Source: Clytia hemisphaerica | Lineage: Eukaryota > Cnidaria > Hydrozoa > Leptothecata > Clytiidae | Assembly: GCA_902728285.1 (NCBI GenBank) | Contig: CACVBU010000599.1 | Span: 186,001 to 250,000, forward strand | DNA length: 64,000 nt | Direction of reading: 5' to 3' | Shown: positions 1 through 10,916 of the stretch, one piece after another | Numbering within the stretch: position 1 is the stretch's first letter | Layout of the letters: each line of letters starts with the position of its first letter | Translations under genes and position numbers: made by a program | Notes under the pieces: generated by a model | The model's input: the letters and a program-made list of their open reading frames with translations, nothing else | Told to the model about the DNA's origin: nothing | Databases searched by the model: none

Positions 1-230
1 TTTGATTAGGGTCTGGATGAGTTATACAACTTTTCTTCTCTGGAGAAATGGTTGAGGAATCGTTTGTAAGCAAAATTTTGAAAATAGAAGAAGACGGGAA
101 GAGAATGCGAGACAAATTCTAGCAGTCAAGTGTCAAAGGAAATTCAAAGAACGACAGATCGAGCCGAGTTCCTATCTACACATTCAAGACATATTATACA
201 TCAGTCATTAAACGTCAATATTTTTCAAAT

Positions 231-1642
231 ACAATAGAAGTAAATCGGGATATCATTGGTACCCTTCTTTCGTTTTCAATTAGAAATGAACATGCAATTG
301 ATATTCCGTCAGCTCTTGTCTACCCATTGGCTCCCCTGCACCTCTCAGTTTTGCACATGGAAATGGAAAAAAACGTGAAACACCAAAAAGCAAGCTAATG
401 AAACTACTGGTTGCAGATACGACAAAGAAAGATCCTAGATCAGATGTTTCAATGAAGTCTATCAAGAAGAAAGATAAGTCCTTTGTCATTGACCTGATTG
501 CTGCTATTCGGACTATGACGAAATTCATTGGAGACCTGCCAAAAGGGTACAACCGTATTGATATTGTTGTTGACACATACAGATCCAATTCGATGAAAGG
601 TGCTGAACGTAATGAGCGTGGTAAAGATCAAAAAGTTATGATCGCATCCAAGGAATCGATATTTCCCTATGACTTCGGAGATTTCATGAGGAATGGTGAA
701 AACAAAACAAAATTGGTTGAGCTGATGTCAGAAGTAACGAGAAGCAATTATCAGAGAGTATTGCAGACCACAAATTGTTCGAAGAAGGTCTATTTTTCTC
801 AAGAAGGTGTTACGTAATGTCTTAGTCGAACGGGTGTCACTATTTCAGAGGATTTGTCATCTGATCAAGAGGGAGCTGACACAAAGGTCATCCCTCACTG
901 CAGTCATGTCCTGAAAGAAAATCCCGAAGCGAAAGTAATCTTAAGATCTCCATCTGCAGACACCAACATCTTTGTTCTTGCAGCATGTCTTCTAAATCCA
1001 ACCAAAATCTTTCTTGACTACGGCAAAGGGAAAACACGGAAAGATGCTGTCAAGTACAAAACATCTTTGAGTGGTTTCCACGCCTTTACCGGAAACGATT
1101 ACATATCATCATCATTCTTTAAAGAAGGAAAATCAACCTGTTTCAATAAAATGAAGAAGAATAGAAATTTCGTGGAAGCTTTTCGCCGCTTGGGAGAATC
1201 ATGGGATTTGGAAGAAGAAACTCAAAATTATTTGGAACGATTCGTCTGCACCCTTTATGGTTATGCTAAAGAAAGATCAGTCAACGTAGTGAGAGCAAAA
1301 ATGTTTGAAAAGAAGTACACCAAAAGCGGAAAAATTATCGATATGGCCATGCTTCCTCTGTGTCAGTCAGTTTTGATTCCCCACTTGAAGAGGGCAAACT
1401 ACGTTAGCAAACTTTGGAATTCATCATTAAAAAGTTGGTTAACAAGGAGATATTACAGAAAGTGGTTGGTCGAACGACGGATCTATGGGTTAATGAGGTC
1501 TTTCCCCTTGAAGTTGAGGAGATACTTTGTGATGCGACCTACAACAGCGAAGAAGCTGAAGTTGGAGAAGATGAAATTTCCGACGACGAATCGGATGAGG
1601 ACGAAGATGAAGAGATCAGCTGAGGAAGACGACGAGAACTAA
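231..1642 (+). pseudogene. PIN-like repeat-family protein, copy 1 (decayed)
   Basis: This is a member of a repetitive protein family I associate with cnidarian genomes; its cellular role is unknown to me. Reading runs from about 231 (motif NRDIIGTLLSFS) in one frame, shifts near 337-345, and continues through 398-817 (KGYNRIDIVVDTY, then a KGAERNERG-like basic helix). An in-frame TAA at 815-817 interrupts it. The same frame resumes at 854 with DQEGADTK, a 'SADTN' segment and the HAFTGNDYISSSFFKEGK motif. Acidic residues in the DTY, EGAD, ADTN and GND positions resemble the metal-binding set of PIN/FEN-like nucleases; that is inference. Near 1430 the frame shifts again, and the other frame (to 1623) supplies a very acidic C-terminus. 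The copy at 35930-37297 aligns along the whole second half. Three lesions make a functional product unlikely. Confidence 0.7.
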
Positions 1643-3031
1643 ATAATATGAAGATCTAAGATTGGTTGTTGTTTAATTCGCCATCGTTATGATTGGTTTA
1701 TTATGGATAATTCTAAAGCTATTGATATTATGATAGACTTTTTTATTACGTTGTATATTTTTCATAGAAAGCTGTTACTTTTAGCCGATTTGAAAGTCTT
1801 ATGGACTACCAGTTTTTGTCCAAAAGAAGGTGTTTTTGCAATTTTCGCCCTAAAAACAAGAAAACTGGTTATGACTTCTGATTTTGTTTTTTTTGTCCAA
1901 AAATTGATTGTAGTTTTTAAAAATGGCGATATTTTGTAAAAATTTAATATTTTTAGACATTTTACCCCCGATTTTGAGATATTTTGAAACTTTTTAACCT
2001 AGAAACAGATAAATTTATTAGTTTAAAGGCTTTTTATTGGGAATTTTAATAGTTGTAGACTGTTTGAGGGGTTAATCGCGAGACATTAGCTCAAAAATTT
2101 GAATTTTGGTTAAAAAATGAGTATTTTTGCAATTTTTACCCCCTGAAAATTAAAAATTAAGCCTCCAGGGGATAGTTAATCCTGATATTATGATGAGAGC
2201 AATCAGGATCTATCACCACATAACCTTTGAAGTATCATAAACAGCTTTTCGTTTACTTTTCTGCTGAAAAAAGACGATTTTGGGGTTTTTTTCGTGTTTT
2301 ACCCCCTGTTTTCTTTGGTACAGAACCCCCTGGCAAATATTTTTGAAATTTTCTTTTTTCAAAATTTTATTTTACCTATTTGTAACATATTTGGAAAGTT
2401 TCAAGCAATAACGATTTTTAGATAGTGCAGAGTCGCACTTCTAAGTTACCATGGTGTTTCAAGTCTCAAACAAAATCCCTTACAAATTGGTATTTTGGCT
2501 AAAAACACCCCCACTTACCTAGCTTACCATTTTAGTTAGCCCCCTTAACAGCCTATTTACCGTTTCATTCCTGAAAATATAGCATCTTAGCAACCCAAAA
2601 CCACCATCAAATATTTTTCACCTCTTGGGGGACGCAGACCCCCCAGTTCGACCTGGTCTATAACCCTTGATCAAGCCGTCTAAAAACAGTAAAGAAAGTA
2701 AGCCATATTTAGAGTGATTTTGGGTGATCTGCTGTTATAAATCCGGTTTTTACCTTTTTTCTTTAATCGGTATTATTTTGATATATTATTTGAGTTTTAT
2801 TTTTACATAGTACGTTGTTTAAAAGCTTATTTCTCAGAAAAATGATATTAAAATAATATCTGTCAATAATATTTTGATTATTCAATTAAGACCCCCTATA
2901 CTTTGGATCCGTGAATAATAGTTTTTTGTTTTTGTGTGAACGTGAAAATATACTTTTTAATTGCGTAAATGCGTGCACCAACCCAATTTTTGCGTAAATG
3001 AGCGAATTCCGAGAAAAAAATTGTATTGCAT
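1643..3031. other. No gene recognised; AT-rich flank
   Basis: I see no supported coding region here. The stretch is T-rich and carries several loose repeats of a 'tttttgcaatttt...ttttaccccc' pattern between about 1830 and 2310, which may be the degraded non-coding end of the element carrying the PIN-like copy or an unrelated old repeat. The short open frame at 1703-1939 has no recognisable motif. Confidence 0.4.
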
Positions 3032-3696
3032 CATGGAGGTATAAAGAAACAGGAGAAGTATGCTATTGTAACCATGCTCGCCCTACGATTAAAAAAATTA
3101 CGAGGTATGCATGCTCATAATCTCATATATCGTGCATTTTTAATGAGCTCTTTTGTTGATAGGTAAAATCTTATTGGCTAACTTAAGTGTTGGAAATAAG
3201 ATGGGACGAGATTCATTGTTTCTGACATTGGTGTAAGAAAATATTTGGATTAAAAAAGGGCCTGTAAACTTTGCAATCTTTCATCAAATGACAAGATTTT
3301 TCGATCAACATTTTCTTCAAGGTAAACTCTATTGCTTAATACTTTCCTCCAAAATTCTCCAGCGACTTTTTGTCTACAAATTGTGTGTGCTTATAAAGAA
3401 CTTTTCATTTTCTGGCTTGAGAAAATATCTTTTCAAAACAAAATTTAATGGATGACAAAATTGAACGCAAACTTATTTCGTGGAGCTAAATTCTATTTTA
3501 TTCTCGTATATTAGAAGGCTGGAAATCTTCGATGCTGATAGTAAGAATGTTCAGAGCAAACTTGAGTTCTACTAAAAAGTCGTATTTCATCGGGCGAGCC
3601 TAGAATTTCTTTTGATTTATTACATAAAAGAAATCAAAAGACTTTAACGACCAATTACCGACAAATTCATCTCCTGTCTTTCTTTATACCTCTATC
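3032..3696. mobile_element. MITE family A, copy 1
   Basis: A 665-bp non-coding element that begins CATGGAGGTATAAAG and ends with the near inverse CTTTATACCTCTATC. A second copy at 12495-13160 aligns with it nearly end to end, for example the shared 'ctcgccctacgattaaaaaa' and 'gacgagattcattgtttctg' blocks. No clear target-site duplication is visible around this copy; the second copy has one. No transposase is encoded, so it is presumably moved in trans. Confidence 0.85.
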
Positions 3697-4222
3697 CATT
3701 TTCATGATTAATTTTGCCAACAAATTCTAACGTGTACACGTGCTCCATACGCCTATCAACCATTGAATTTAAAGCTCAGAGGGCTAGAGGAAAATAAAAT
3801 CTACCGAAAAATGTAATACTCGAAAACAACAAAAAAAAACCATTTTCATGATTACGGCTCATTCTGGATGGGAAATGAAGTGGCTTCTCTATTCCCTTTA
3901 AACCAATGCTGTCAACCCTTAACGGCGTTGTCAGCTTTTTCGGGACTGGTGAAGAAGTTACAAGGAAAATATTAAAGGCTACCTCTAAATCAAATAAAGA
4001 AAATTCCTGCCGAAATTCAAGTAACATTTTCCAAGTCTCTACGGTAGAGTGTAAACTAGTCTGATTTGCACACCTATTACTTTTGATATTAACAAATATA
4101 CTTTTGTATAAATTTTTGATTAAAAAAAGAGAACAACGAAACACCTGAAAAGACCAAAATGATGAAAAACTGAAAAGAAACCCTCGAAAAACTAGCCTAT
4201 GTAATCGTCGAACACACAACAC
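3697..4222. other. No gene recognised
   Basis: The only notable item is a 15-bp direct repeat (ccattttcatgatta) at 3696-3710 and 3840-3854. The open frame on the minus strand at 3776-4222 lies directly beyond the stop codon of the LINE relic and shows no domain I recognise. It is probably the 3' flank of that relic. Confidence 0.35.
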
Positions 4223-5111
4223 TCAAATATGCAAGGACGTCAAAATTTCCGTCAGTTTGGAGTCCTTCAGTGCCGCTTGTTCTGGGGTAAACGAACGACT
4301 CGATCGTTCACCTCTCAGGCAAGCAACCACTGATCGGATCAAAACGAAGGAAATTTTGCGTCGTATGCCATTCACAACCTCACTTTTCGAGCATTTTTGT
4401 TTTGCCGAGATTTTATCAGCTAACCTGCTCATAAAAATTGAGCATTCTCGGGCTACACCACCTGTAGCACCAAATACTAATGGGGTGAAAGTCCCTTTCT
4501 CAACTTGAAGAATCCGTTCGTTGTATGCTCTCTTCTTTTGCTTTTCAAGGGAAGTGAATGTAGTGCCAATAGATTTTATGCGATAGCTCGGAGCTAAAAG
4601 GTTGCAAACCTTCACGTCAAAAAATGCTCTTTGATACCGCTGCCAAAATCCATTAGCACTAACATCCGCCCTAGCTTCATTCCCAGTAACAGATGAGCGT
4701 GGTAAATCGACATGTTCGCGAGACAAATCCATAAGCTGGGGCTCGATCAACACGTCGTGACAGACTTCATTCATCATGGTTGCCAGAGTATCGCGAACGT
4801 TGTTATGTCGATGGATTACGTAGCCGCCAAGATGGCAAGATAGCGCATGGTCGATTGTGAAGTTGGCTGGCACATTTGATGGGCAGTCGCTTCATTTCCC
4901 AGCCATACCTCATGTGGAGTGCGTCAGCGAATTCACGTTTATTCAGTACAAAATTCTCTTCTTTCAGTGGAAGAGTGGTCAGCCACGAGGAAGCACCTTG
5001 AGATGAAGCGATTTCTAAAGCTTTTTGGTTGATTGATATACTTTTGATAGGTCTTCGGATTGGTTTCCCACTATAGTAGCCGATTTTCCCTTTTTGGTGT
5101 AGCTTCGCCAA
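4223..5111 (-). pseudogene. Non-LTR retrotransposon C-terminal fragment (REL-type endonuclease pattern)
   Basis: Two minus-strand frames, 5111 down to about 4870 and 4873 down to 4223, join across a frameshift to give the C-terminus of a retroelement protein family that I recognise from sponge and cnidarian genomes. Visible in order are SSWLTTLPLKEENFVLNKRE, then a damaged Cys-rich knuckle retaining only H-x4-C (DHALSC), then RHNNVRD, EARADVSANGFW, FFDVKVCN, KKRAYNERI, FTPLVFGATGG and ACLRGER. The order knuckle, R-H-N, R-x-D, then D-V-K matches the restriction-like endonuclease region of R2-type LINEs. That assignment is inference. The first cysteine pair of the knuckle falls at the frameshift and appears lost. 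No reverse transcriptase lies upstream, so the copy is 5'-truncated, as is typical of LINE insertions. Confidence 0.65.
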
Positions 5112-5201
5112 GCAAAAATAGCGGAATTTTGTGGGAAAGTAGATCTACCAACTAGAGTAGAACCCTACAATCAAGTTTTAGAACCACAATTGATCTGTAC
5201 T

Positions 5202-5476
5202 CTTAGGTGCCAAATAAACGCCCCCCCCCCGCTTGTTAATTTTTTGATTCCCCCCCTGGACGTTATTAGGACCCCCCCCGTTTATTAATTTTTGAAAAAA
5301 TTCCCAGCTCCCAAAAGGAAAGTTTCTTGCTTTATTCTAAAAAGCCTAAATTTGGTCTATTTTGACCCTTTTTAGGGTTTTTAAAAGTCAATTTTCCAAC
5401 TCCCCCAGTAATTAGGCCCCCCCGTTTATTTGATTTGAAAAATTATTCCAACCCCCCCCTTAATTTGGCACCTAAG
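5202..5476. mobile_element. Poly-C/G MITE with TTAGGTGCC termini
   Basis: A 275-bp element begins CTTAGGTGCCAAATAAACG and ends with the inverse TTAATTTGGCACCTAAG. Both ends are flanked by ACT (5199-5201 and 5477-5479), which could be a 3-bp target duplication. The interior is a set of long C runs separated by T/A-rich segments such as 'gttaattttttgattcc'. It encodes no protein. Harbinger-like elements make 3-bp duplications, but the superfamily cannot be assigned from the ends alone. Confidence 0.6.
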
Positions 5477-5789
5477 ACTAAGTGCTCTAAAGTAGGTTCG
5501 AAGGGTTGAGTTTTAATGCTAGATTTAAAACTTAGGACTGTCTTAGAATCTGGGGATCCAAAAGTTCAAAAATAGTATGATAAGGCTCAGAATATAGCCT
5601 GGAAAAGTGCCAACCCCTCCCAAATTGAAATATTCGATTTAATTAAAGAAATCGACTTTCTTGCTGGAACTTTAGATCTTGAAAAACGTTAAAATAACCG
5701 GATTTCTTATTATATTTCAGCCATGACTGTATGTGTGAACTATATTTGAGTAGTGTTATCAACGATCAAATCAAAATATCAACTTTGAA

Positions 5790-6119
5790 CCCGGGGGGGG
5801 GTCGTACTTAGGCAAATGGAGGGTACAGTATGTGTCGCCTTGAAGGTACCTTTTTTGGAATTCCAAAGTCCCGCTAAGGGTCGGAAAAATCAGAAAATCA
5901 AATTTCAGTCCCACTAAGGGTCGGGAAAATGAAAATTTTTAAATTTTTACCCCACCCCCCTAAATGATTAAAATTGGTCAAAATTGGTCGAATTTGTCCC
6001 GCTAAGGGTCGTAAATTTTCCAAATTTTTCCTTTTTTTTCTTTTTAGTCCCAGTAAGGGTCCAAAATTCGAAACTCAGGCGGCATCCCCCCGTCAGCTCG
6101 CAACCCTAGTACCCCTCAG
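5790..6119. mobile_element. MITE with GTCCC-x-TAAGGGTC subterminal repeats, copy 1
   Basis: The segment starts with a CCCGGGGGGGGGTC run and contains at least four diverged copies of GTCCCGCTAAGGGTCGG, an imperfect palindrome, separated by A/T-rich spacers. Its right end, read in reverse, matches the left end of the element at 56095-56379 (GGGGTACTA, then GACGGGGG, then GGACCC-x-GGGACT), so the two belong to one family in opposite orientation. No target-site duplication is evident here. Confidence 0.55.
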
Positions 6120-6329
6120 GCCTTAAACATAATCAAAGAGCTTGGATTGTCGTCTTGAATACTTTTCTCTGTGCTGATTGAGCGCTGAAAAGAATCGCTA
6201 TTCGCCCTCACATGTCAGAATATGATTTCGACATGATTTTTACAGTAGACGATGGTAAAGCTTCTTACGTTGAGAAGGATCTTTTGACGATGGTCACCAT
6301 TTGCAAAAATTCGGCTATTCGGCCTATTG

Positions 6330-7895
6330 CTCATTAACGGATTTCAAGTCAACTTTCAACACTTCAGAGTTTTTAAAGCCATTTTCCATTATTCGGCAAG
6401 CAAATTCCTTGCTCAGTAAAGGATATCAAGTCAGCTTTAAACACTTTAGAGTTTTTAAAGCCATTTTCCAATATTCGGCAAACAAGTTCCTTGCTCAGTA
6501 ACGGATTTCAAGTCAGCTTTCAACACTTTAGACTTTTTAGAGCCATTGTCCACTATTCGGCAAACAAGTTCCTTGCTCAGTAACGGATTTCAAGTCAGCT
6601 TTCAACACTTTAGAGTTTGTAAAGCCATTGTCCACTAATCGGCAAACAAGTTCCTTGCTCAGTAACGGATTTCAAGTCAGCTTTCAACACTTTAGACTTT
6701 TTAGAGCCATTGTCAACTATTCGGCAAACAAGTTCCTTGCTCAGTAACGGATTTCAAGTCAGCTTTCAACACTTTAGACTTTTTAGAGCCATTGTCCACT
6801 ATTCGGCAAACAAGTTCCTTGCTCAGCAACGGATTTCAAATTAGCTTACAACACTAAATGCTTTTTAGAGCCATTTTCCACTATTCGGCAGACAAGTTCC
6901 TTGCTCAGTAACGGATTTCAAGTCAGCTTTAAACACTTTAGAGTTTTTAAAGCCATTTTCCAATATTCGGCAAACAAGTTCCTTGCTCAGTAACGGATTT
7001 CAAGTCAGCTTTCAACACTTTAGACTTTTTAGAGCCATTGTCCACTATTCGGCAAACAAGTTCCTTGCTCAGTAACGGATTTCAAGTCAGCTTTCAACAC
7101 TTTAGAGTTTGTAAAGCCATTGTCCACTAATCGGCAAACAAGTTCCTTGCTCAGTAACGGATTTCAAGTCAGCTTTCAACACTTTAGACTTTTTAGAGCC
7201 ATTGTCAACTATTCGGCAAACAAGTTCCTTGCTCAGTAACGGATTTCAAGTCAGCTTTCAACACTTTAGACTTTTTAGAGCCATTGTCCACTATTCGGCA
7301 AACAAGTTCCTTGCTCAGCAACGGATTTCAAATTAGCTTACAACACTAAATGCTTTTTAGAGCCATTTTCCACTATTCGGCAGACAAGTTCCTTGCTCAG
7401 TAACGGATTTCGAGTCAGCTTTAAACACTTCAGAGTTTTTAAAGCCATTTTCCATTATTCGGCAAGCAAATTCCCTGCTCAACAACGGATTTCAAATCAG
7501 CTTTTAACACTAAATGCTTTATAGAGCCATTTTCCACTATTCGGAAAACAAGTTCCTTGCTCAGTAACGGATTTCAAGTCAGCTTTCAACACTTTAGAGG
7601 TTTTAAACATTTTCCATTATTCGGCAAGTAGATTCCCTGCTCAACAACGGATTTCAAATCAGCTTTCAACACTTTATAGAGTTTTTAAAGTCATTTTCCA
7701 TTATTCGGCAAGCGAACTCCTTGCTCAGCAAAGGATTTCAAATCAGCTTTCAACACTTCAGAGTTTTTAAAGCCATTGTCCACTATTCGACAAACAAGTT
7801 CCTTGCTCAGTAACGGATTTCAAGTCAGCTTTCAACACTTCAGAGTTTTTAAAGCCATTTTCCATTATTCGGCAAGCAAGTTCCTTGCTCAGTAA
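6330..7895. repeat. 82-bp satellite with higher-order structure
   Basis: About nineteen tandem monomers of roughly 82 bp. Each reads approximately cggatttcaagtcagctttc, then aacactttag, a variable 'acttttta/gagtttttaa' block, gccattttcc or gccattgtcc, then attcggcaaacaagttcc and ttgctcagtaa. Monomer variants recur in the same order: the 'taaacactttagagttttt' variant appears at about 6430, 6921 and 7414, offsets of about 491 bp or six monomers. The array is therefore a higher-order repeat. Short open frames in it are by-products; 82 is not a multiple of three. Confidence 0.9.
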
Positions 7896-9270
7896 CGACC
7901 GTATGCTATGTGGCAAGCAAAGTTTTTGCCTAAAATAGCGGACATCTGTTTTGAAACCTCATTGCCGCTATTCGGCAACCGGTCCGTTATTCGGCAGACC
8001 TTAAATTTTCGACCGCTAATCGGCAAAATCCGTTAATCGGCGGAACATGAAACTCATCAAGACAAGAAAGACTTGTTCATCTCTCGAAAGTGTGCATATA
8101 TGGATCTGAGAAACTGAAATGAGAAATGAAACTCATCAAGACAAGAAAGGATCGTTCAAAGAAGATTTTCATGTTTTGTACTTCAAGATGGGACATTTTT
8201 GTTCAACACTTTATAGAGTTTTTAAAGCCATTTTCCATTATTCGGCAAGCGAACTCCTTGCTCAGCAAAGGATTTCAAATCAGCTTTCAACACTTCAGAG
8301 TTTTTAAAGCCATTGTCCACTATTCGACAAACAAGTTCCTTGCTCAGTAACGGATTTCAAGTCAGCTTTCAACACTTCAGAGTTTTTAAAGCCATTTTCC
8401 ATTATTCGGCAAGCAAGTTCCTTGCTCAGTAACGACCGTATGCTATGTGGCAAGCAAAGTTTTTGCCTAAAATAGCGGACATCTGTTTTGAAACCTCATT
8501 GCCGCTATTCGGCAACGGTCCGTTATTCGGCAGACCTTAAATTTTCGACCGCTAATCGGCAAAATCCGTTAATCGGCGGAACATGAAACTCATCAAGACA
8601 AGAAAGACTTGTTCATCTCTCGAAAGTGTGCATATATGGATCTGAGAAACTGAAATGAGAAATGAAACTCATCAAGACAAGAAAGGATCGTTCAAAGAAG
8701 ATTTTCATGTTTTGTACTTCAAGATGGGACATTTTTGTTCAACACTTTATAGAGTTTTTAAAGCCATTTTCCATTATTCGGCAAGCGAACTCCTTGCTCA
8801 GCAAAGGATTTCAAATCAGCTTTCAACACTTCAGAGTTTTTAAAGCCATTGTCCACTATTCGACAAACAAGTTCCTTGCTCAGTAACGGATTTCAAGTCA
8901 GCTTTCAACACTTCAGAGTTTTTAAAGCCATTTTCCATTATTCGGCAAGCAAGTTCCTTGCTCAGTAACGACCGTATGCTATGTGGCAAGCAAAGTTTTT
9001 GCCTAAAATAGCGGACATCTGTTTTGAAACCTCACTGCCGCTATTCGGCAACCGGTCCGTTATTCGGCAGACCTTAAATTTTCGACCGCTAATCGGCAAA
9101 ATCCGTTAATCGGCGGAACATGAAACTCATCAAGACAAGAAAGACTTGTTCATCTCTCGAATGTGTGCATATATGGATCTGAGAAACTGAAATGAGAAAT
9201 GAAACTCATCAAGACAAGAAAGGATCGTTCAAAGAAGATTTTCATGTTTTGTACTTCAAGATGGGACATT
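7896..9270. repeat. 536-bp compound tandem repeat containing satellite monomers
   Basis: A larger unit is repeated in tandem: the block beginning gaaactcatcaagacaagaa occurs at about 8049, 8585 and 9122, spacings of 536 and 537 bp. Each full unit contains a unique part (cgaccgtatgctatgtggc, and a cluster of TATTCGGC and TAATCGGC motifs in both orientations) plus about three of the 82-bp monomers. The third copy breaks off at about 9272 into unrelated sequence. Copies are nearly identical, so the amplification is recent. Confidence 0.9.
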
Positions 9271-10916
9271 TTTGTTCATCCAATGAATCTAACTCTGGAG
9301 ACTGTAGTCTACATAACTTCAGAATACTTTGAAATAATTGTGGAACGCGGATATTATTTTCTCGATAAAAGCACTGTATCATGAGATTTTGCGAACCAAA
9401 TTAATATGAAGTGAAAAGTAACTCTACGATGAACGAAAAACTCTGGTTCTGAGCATATTATTAACTGATTTGGAATTTTATGAAATAATGTTGAGGAAGT
9501 AAGACACATTGATTTGATTGAATTTGAAATCCTGTGACTATCATTGGAAATTAAGATCAAACCATTGATCAAGGGACTTTGTCCTCTTGTGCTTCTGGCA
9601 TGGTCCGACTCTGAAGCTACATATCTCTCCACCTTTTTTGAAAGTCCTCGTACATGCTATGATTTGGGAACAGTTGAATATATTTTTCATGTACCAGTTT
9701 GTTTCGTGATGGATGGACACAGCTGCAATTTTTACAGTGGTATGGATATGCTGCTGTAAGAAGAACTGATAACATTTTAATTACGTTGTTAACTTTGAAT
9801 ATGGAATATTGTGACTGTTGTTGTATGAAGTGACGATCAATGTTTAGAAAAAGGGGTTACGCGCGCTCCAGAACGCTTAAGTACGTTCCTCTACTCTGTT
9901 TGCATAGCAAAGACATGTGAGAGTGACAAAAACAAGCCGTAAATGTCACGAATTTAAGTTGCGAAGCGACCCAGAACCTCCTCGATTTGCAAGTTGCAAA
10001 CAAAAAAATTGAATGACAAACAAACGCCGTATATTAAAGTAAGATGAAAACACTAGAAACTCTCAGAGGATCTTGAATTTAAAGAGTTGTCGCAATAAAC
10101 AGACTGTACCCTTATAATCATAAAGGTTGGTGAGTCCAGTCAAAACACAGATTTGATCTGTAGCGTCATGCTTCACCTTACACCTTTACTTTACAAAATG
10201 GAGAAAGTTCTACAATAAACCAAGGAAAATATCAAAATTTCTGAGAGATGAATTTTTTGGAATACTATCATGTGTAAAAATGCTGAAAAAAGGAAGAAAA
10301 GTTTAGTACAGACCTTTTGCTATATCCGCAATGTCATGTCTGAATGAATAAAAAACTCAAGCAGACTTATGATAATATTTAAAATCCACTTTAACTAATT
10401 ATACATTAGTGAATTAATGTTTTAATGTTGAGTTTTTAATTATTTAATATGAAATCGTAAATAGCAAAAGGTCTATTTCCAAAATATAATTCTTTTAAAT
10501 AAGGGACCACAAATACAGGTAGGCCTTCTGAAGAATATGGGTCATACCTGGTCAGCAAGTCAGTATATAATAAAACTAAATCTCTGAAAATCTAGGATCA
10601 AAAGGTCAAGATCTAAAAATTTGTCACATTTAAAGCACCAGACTTTTTCCTCTTTAATTGATGAATGATATTTGTGTCATTTTCATTGTGATATTTTGAA
10701 TTCATTTAAGTTTTGAGATGAATTTACAAATACATTTTAAAATTTTCAACTTCTTCAGTTCCAAATTCAATACTATTACTTTTCTATTTTGAAAAAATAG
10801 GGTCGGTCAGGCCTGCAGAACAATTAATTTGGTCTCACCTAATGCCAAAAAGAAAAAAACTTTCAAACCAGGGAAACGATTTCATTCTTCCAAAAAAATG
10901 CAAAAAAGGAAATTTC
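9271..10916. other. No gene recognised
   Basis: Low-complexity AT-rich DNA without motifs or splice-supported exons. Two overlapping open frames on opposite strands near 9354-9759 show no domain, and neither has a homologous-looking partner in the window. Confidence 0.35.

Noticed and set aside
8119..8886. Two identical pairs of 62- and 74-aa open frames.
   Set aside because: They are copies of the 536-bp compound satellite unit, and the monomer length of 82 bp is not a multiple of three.
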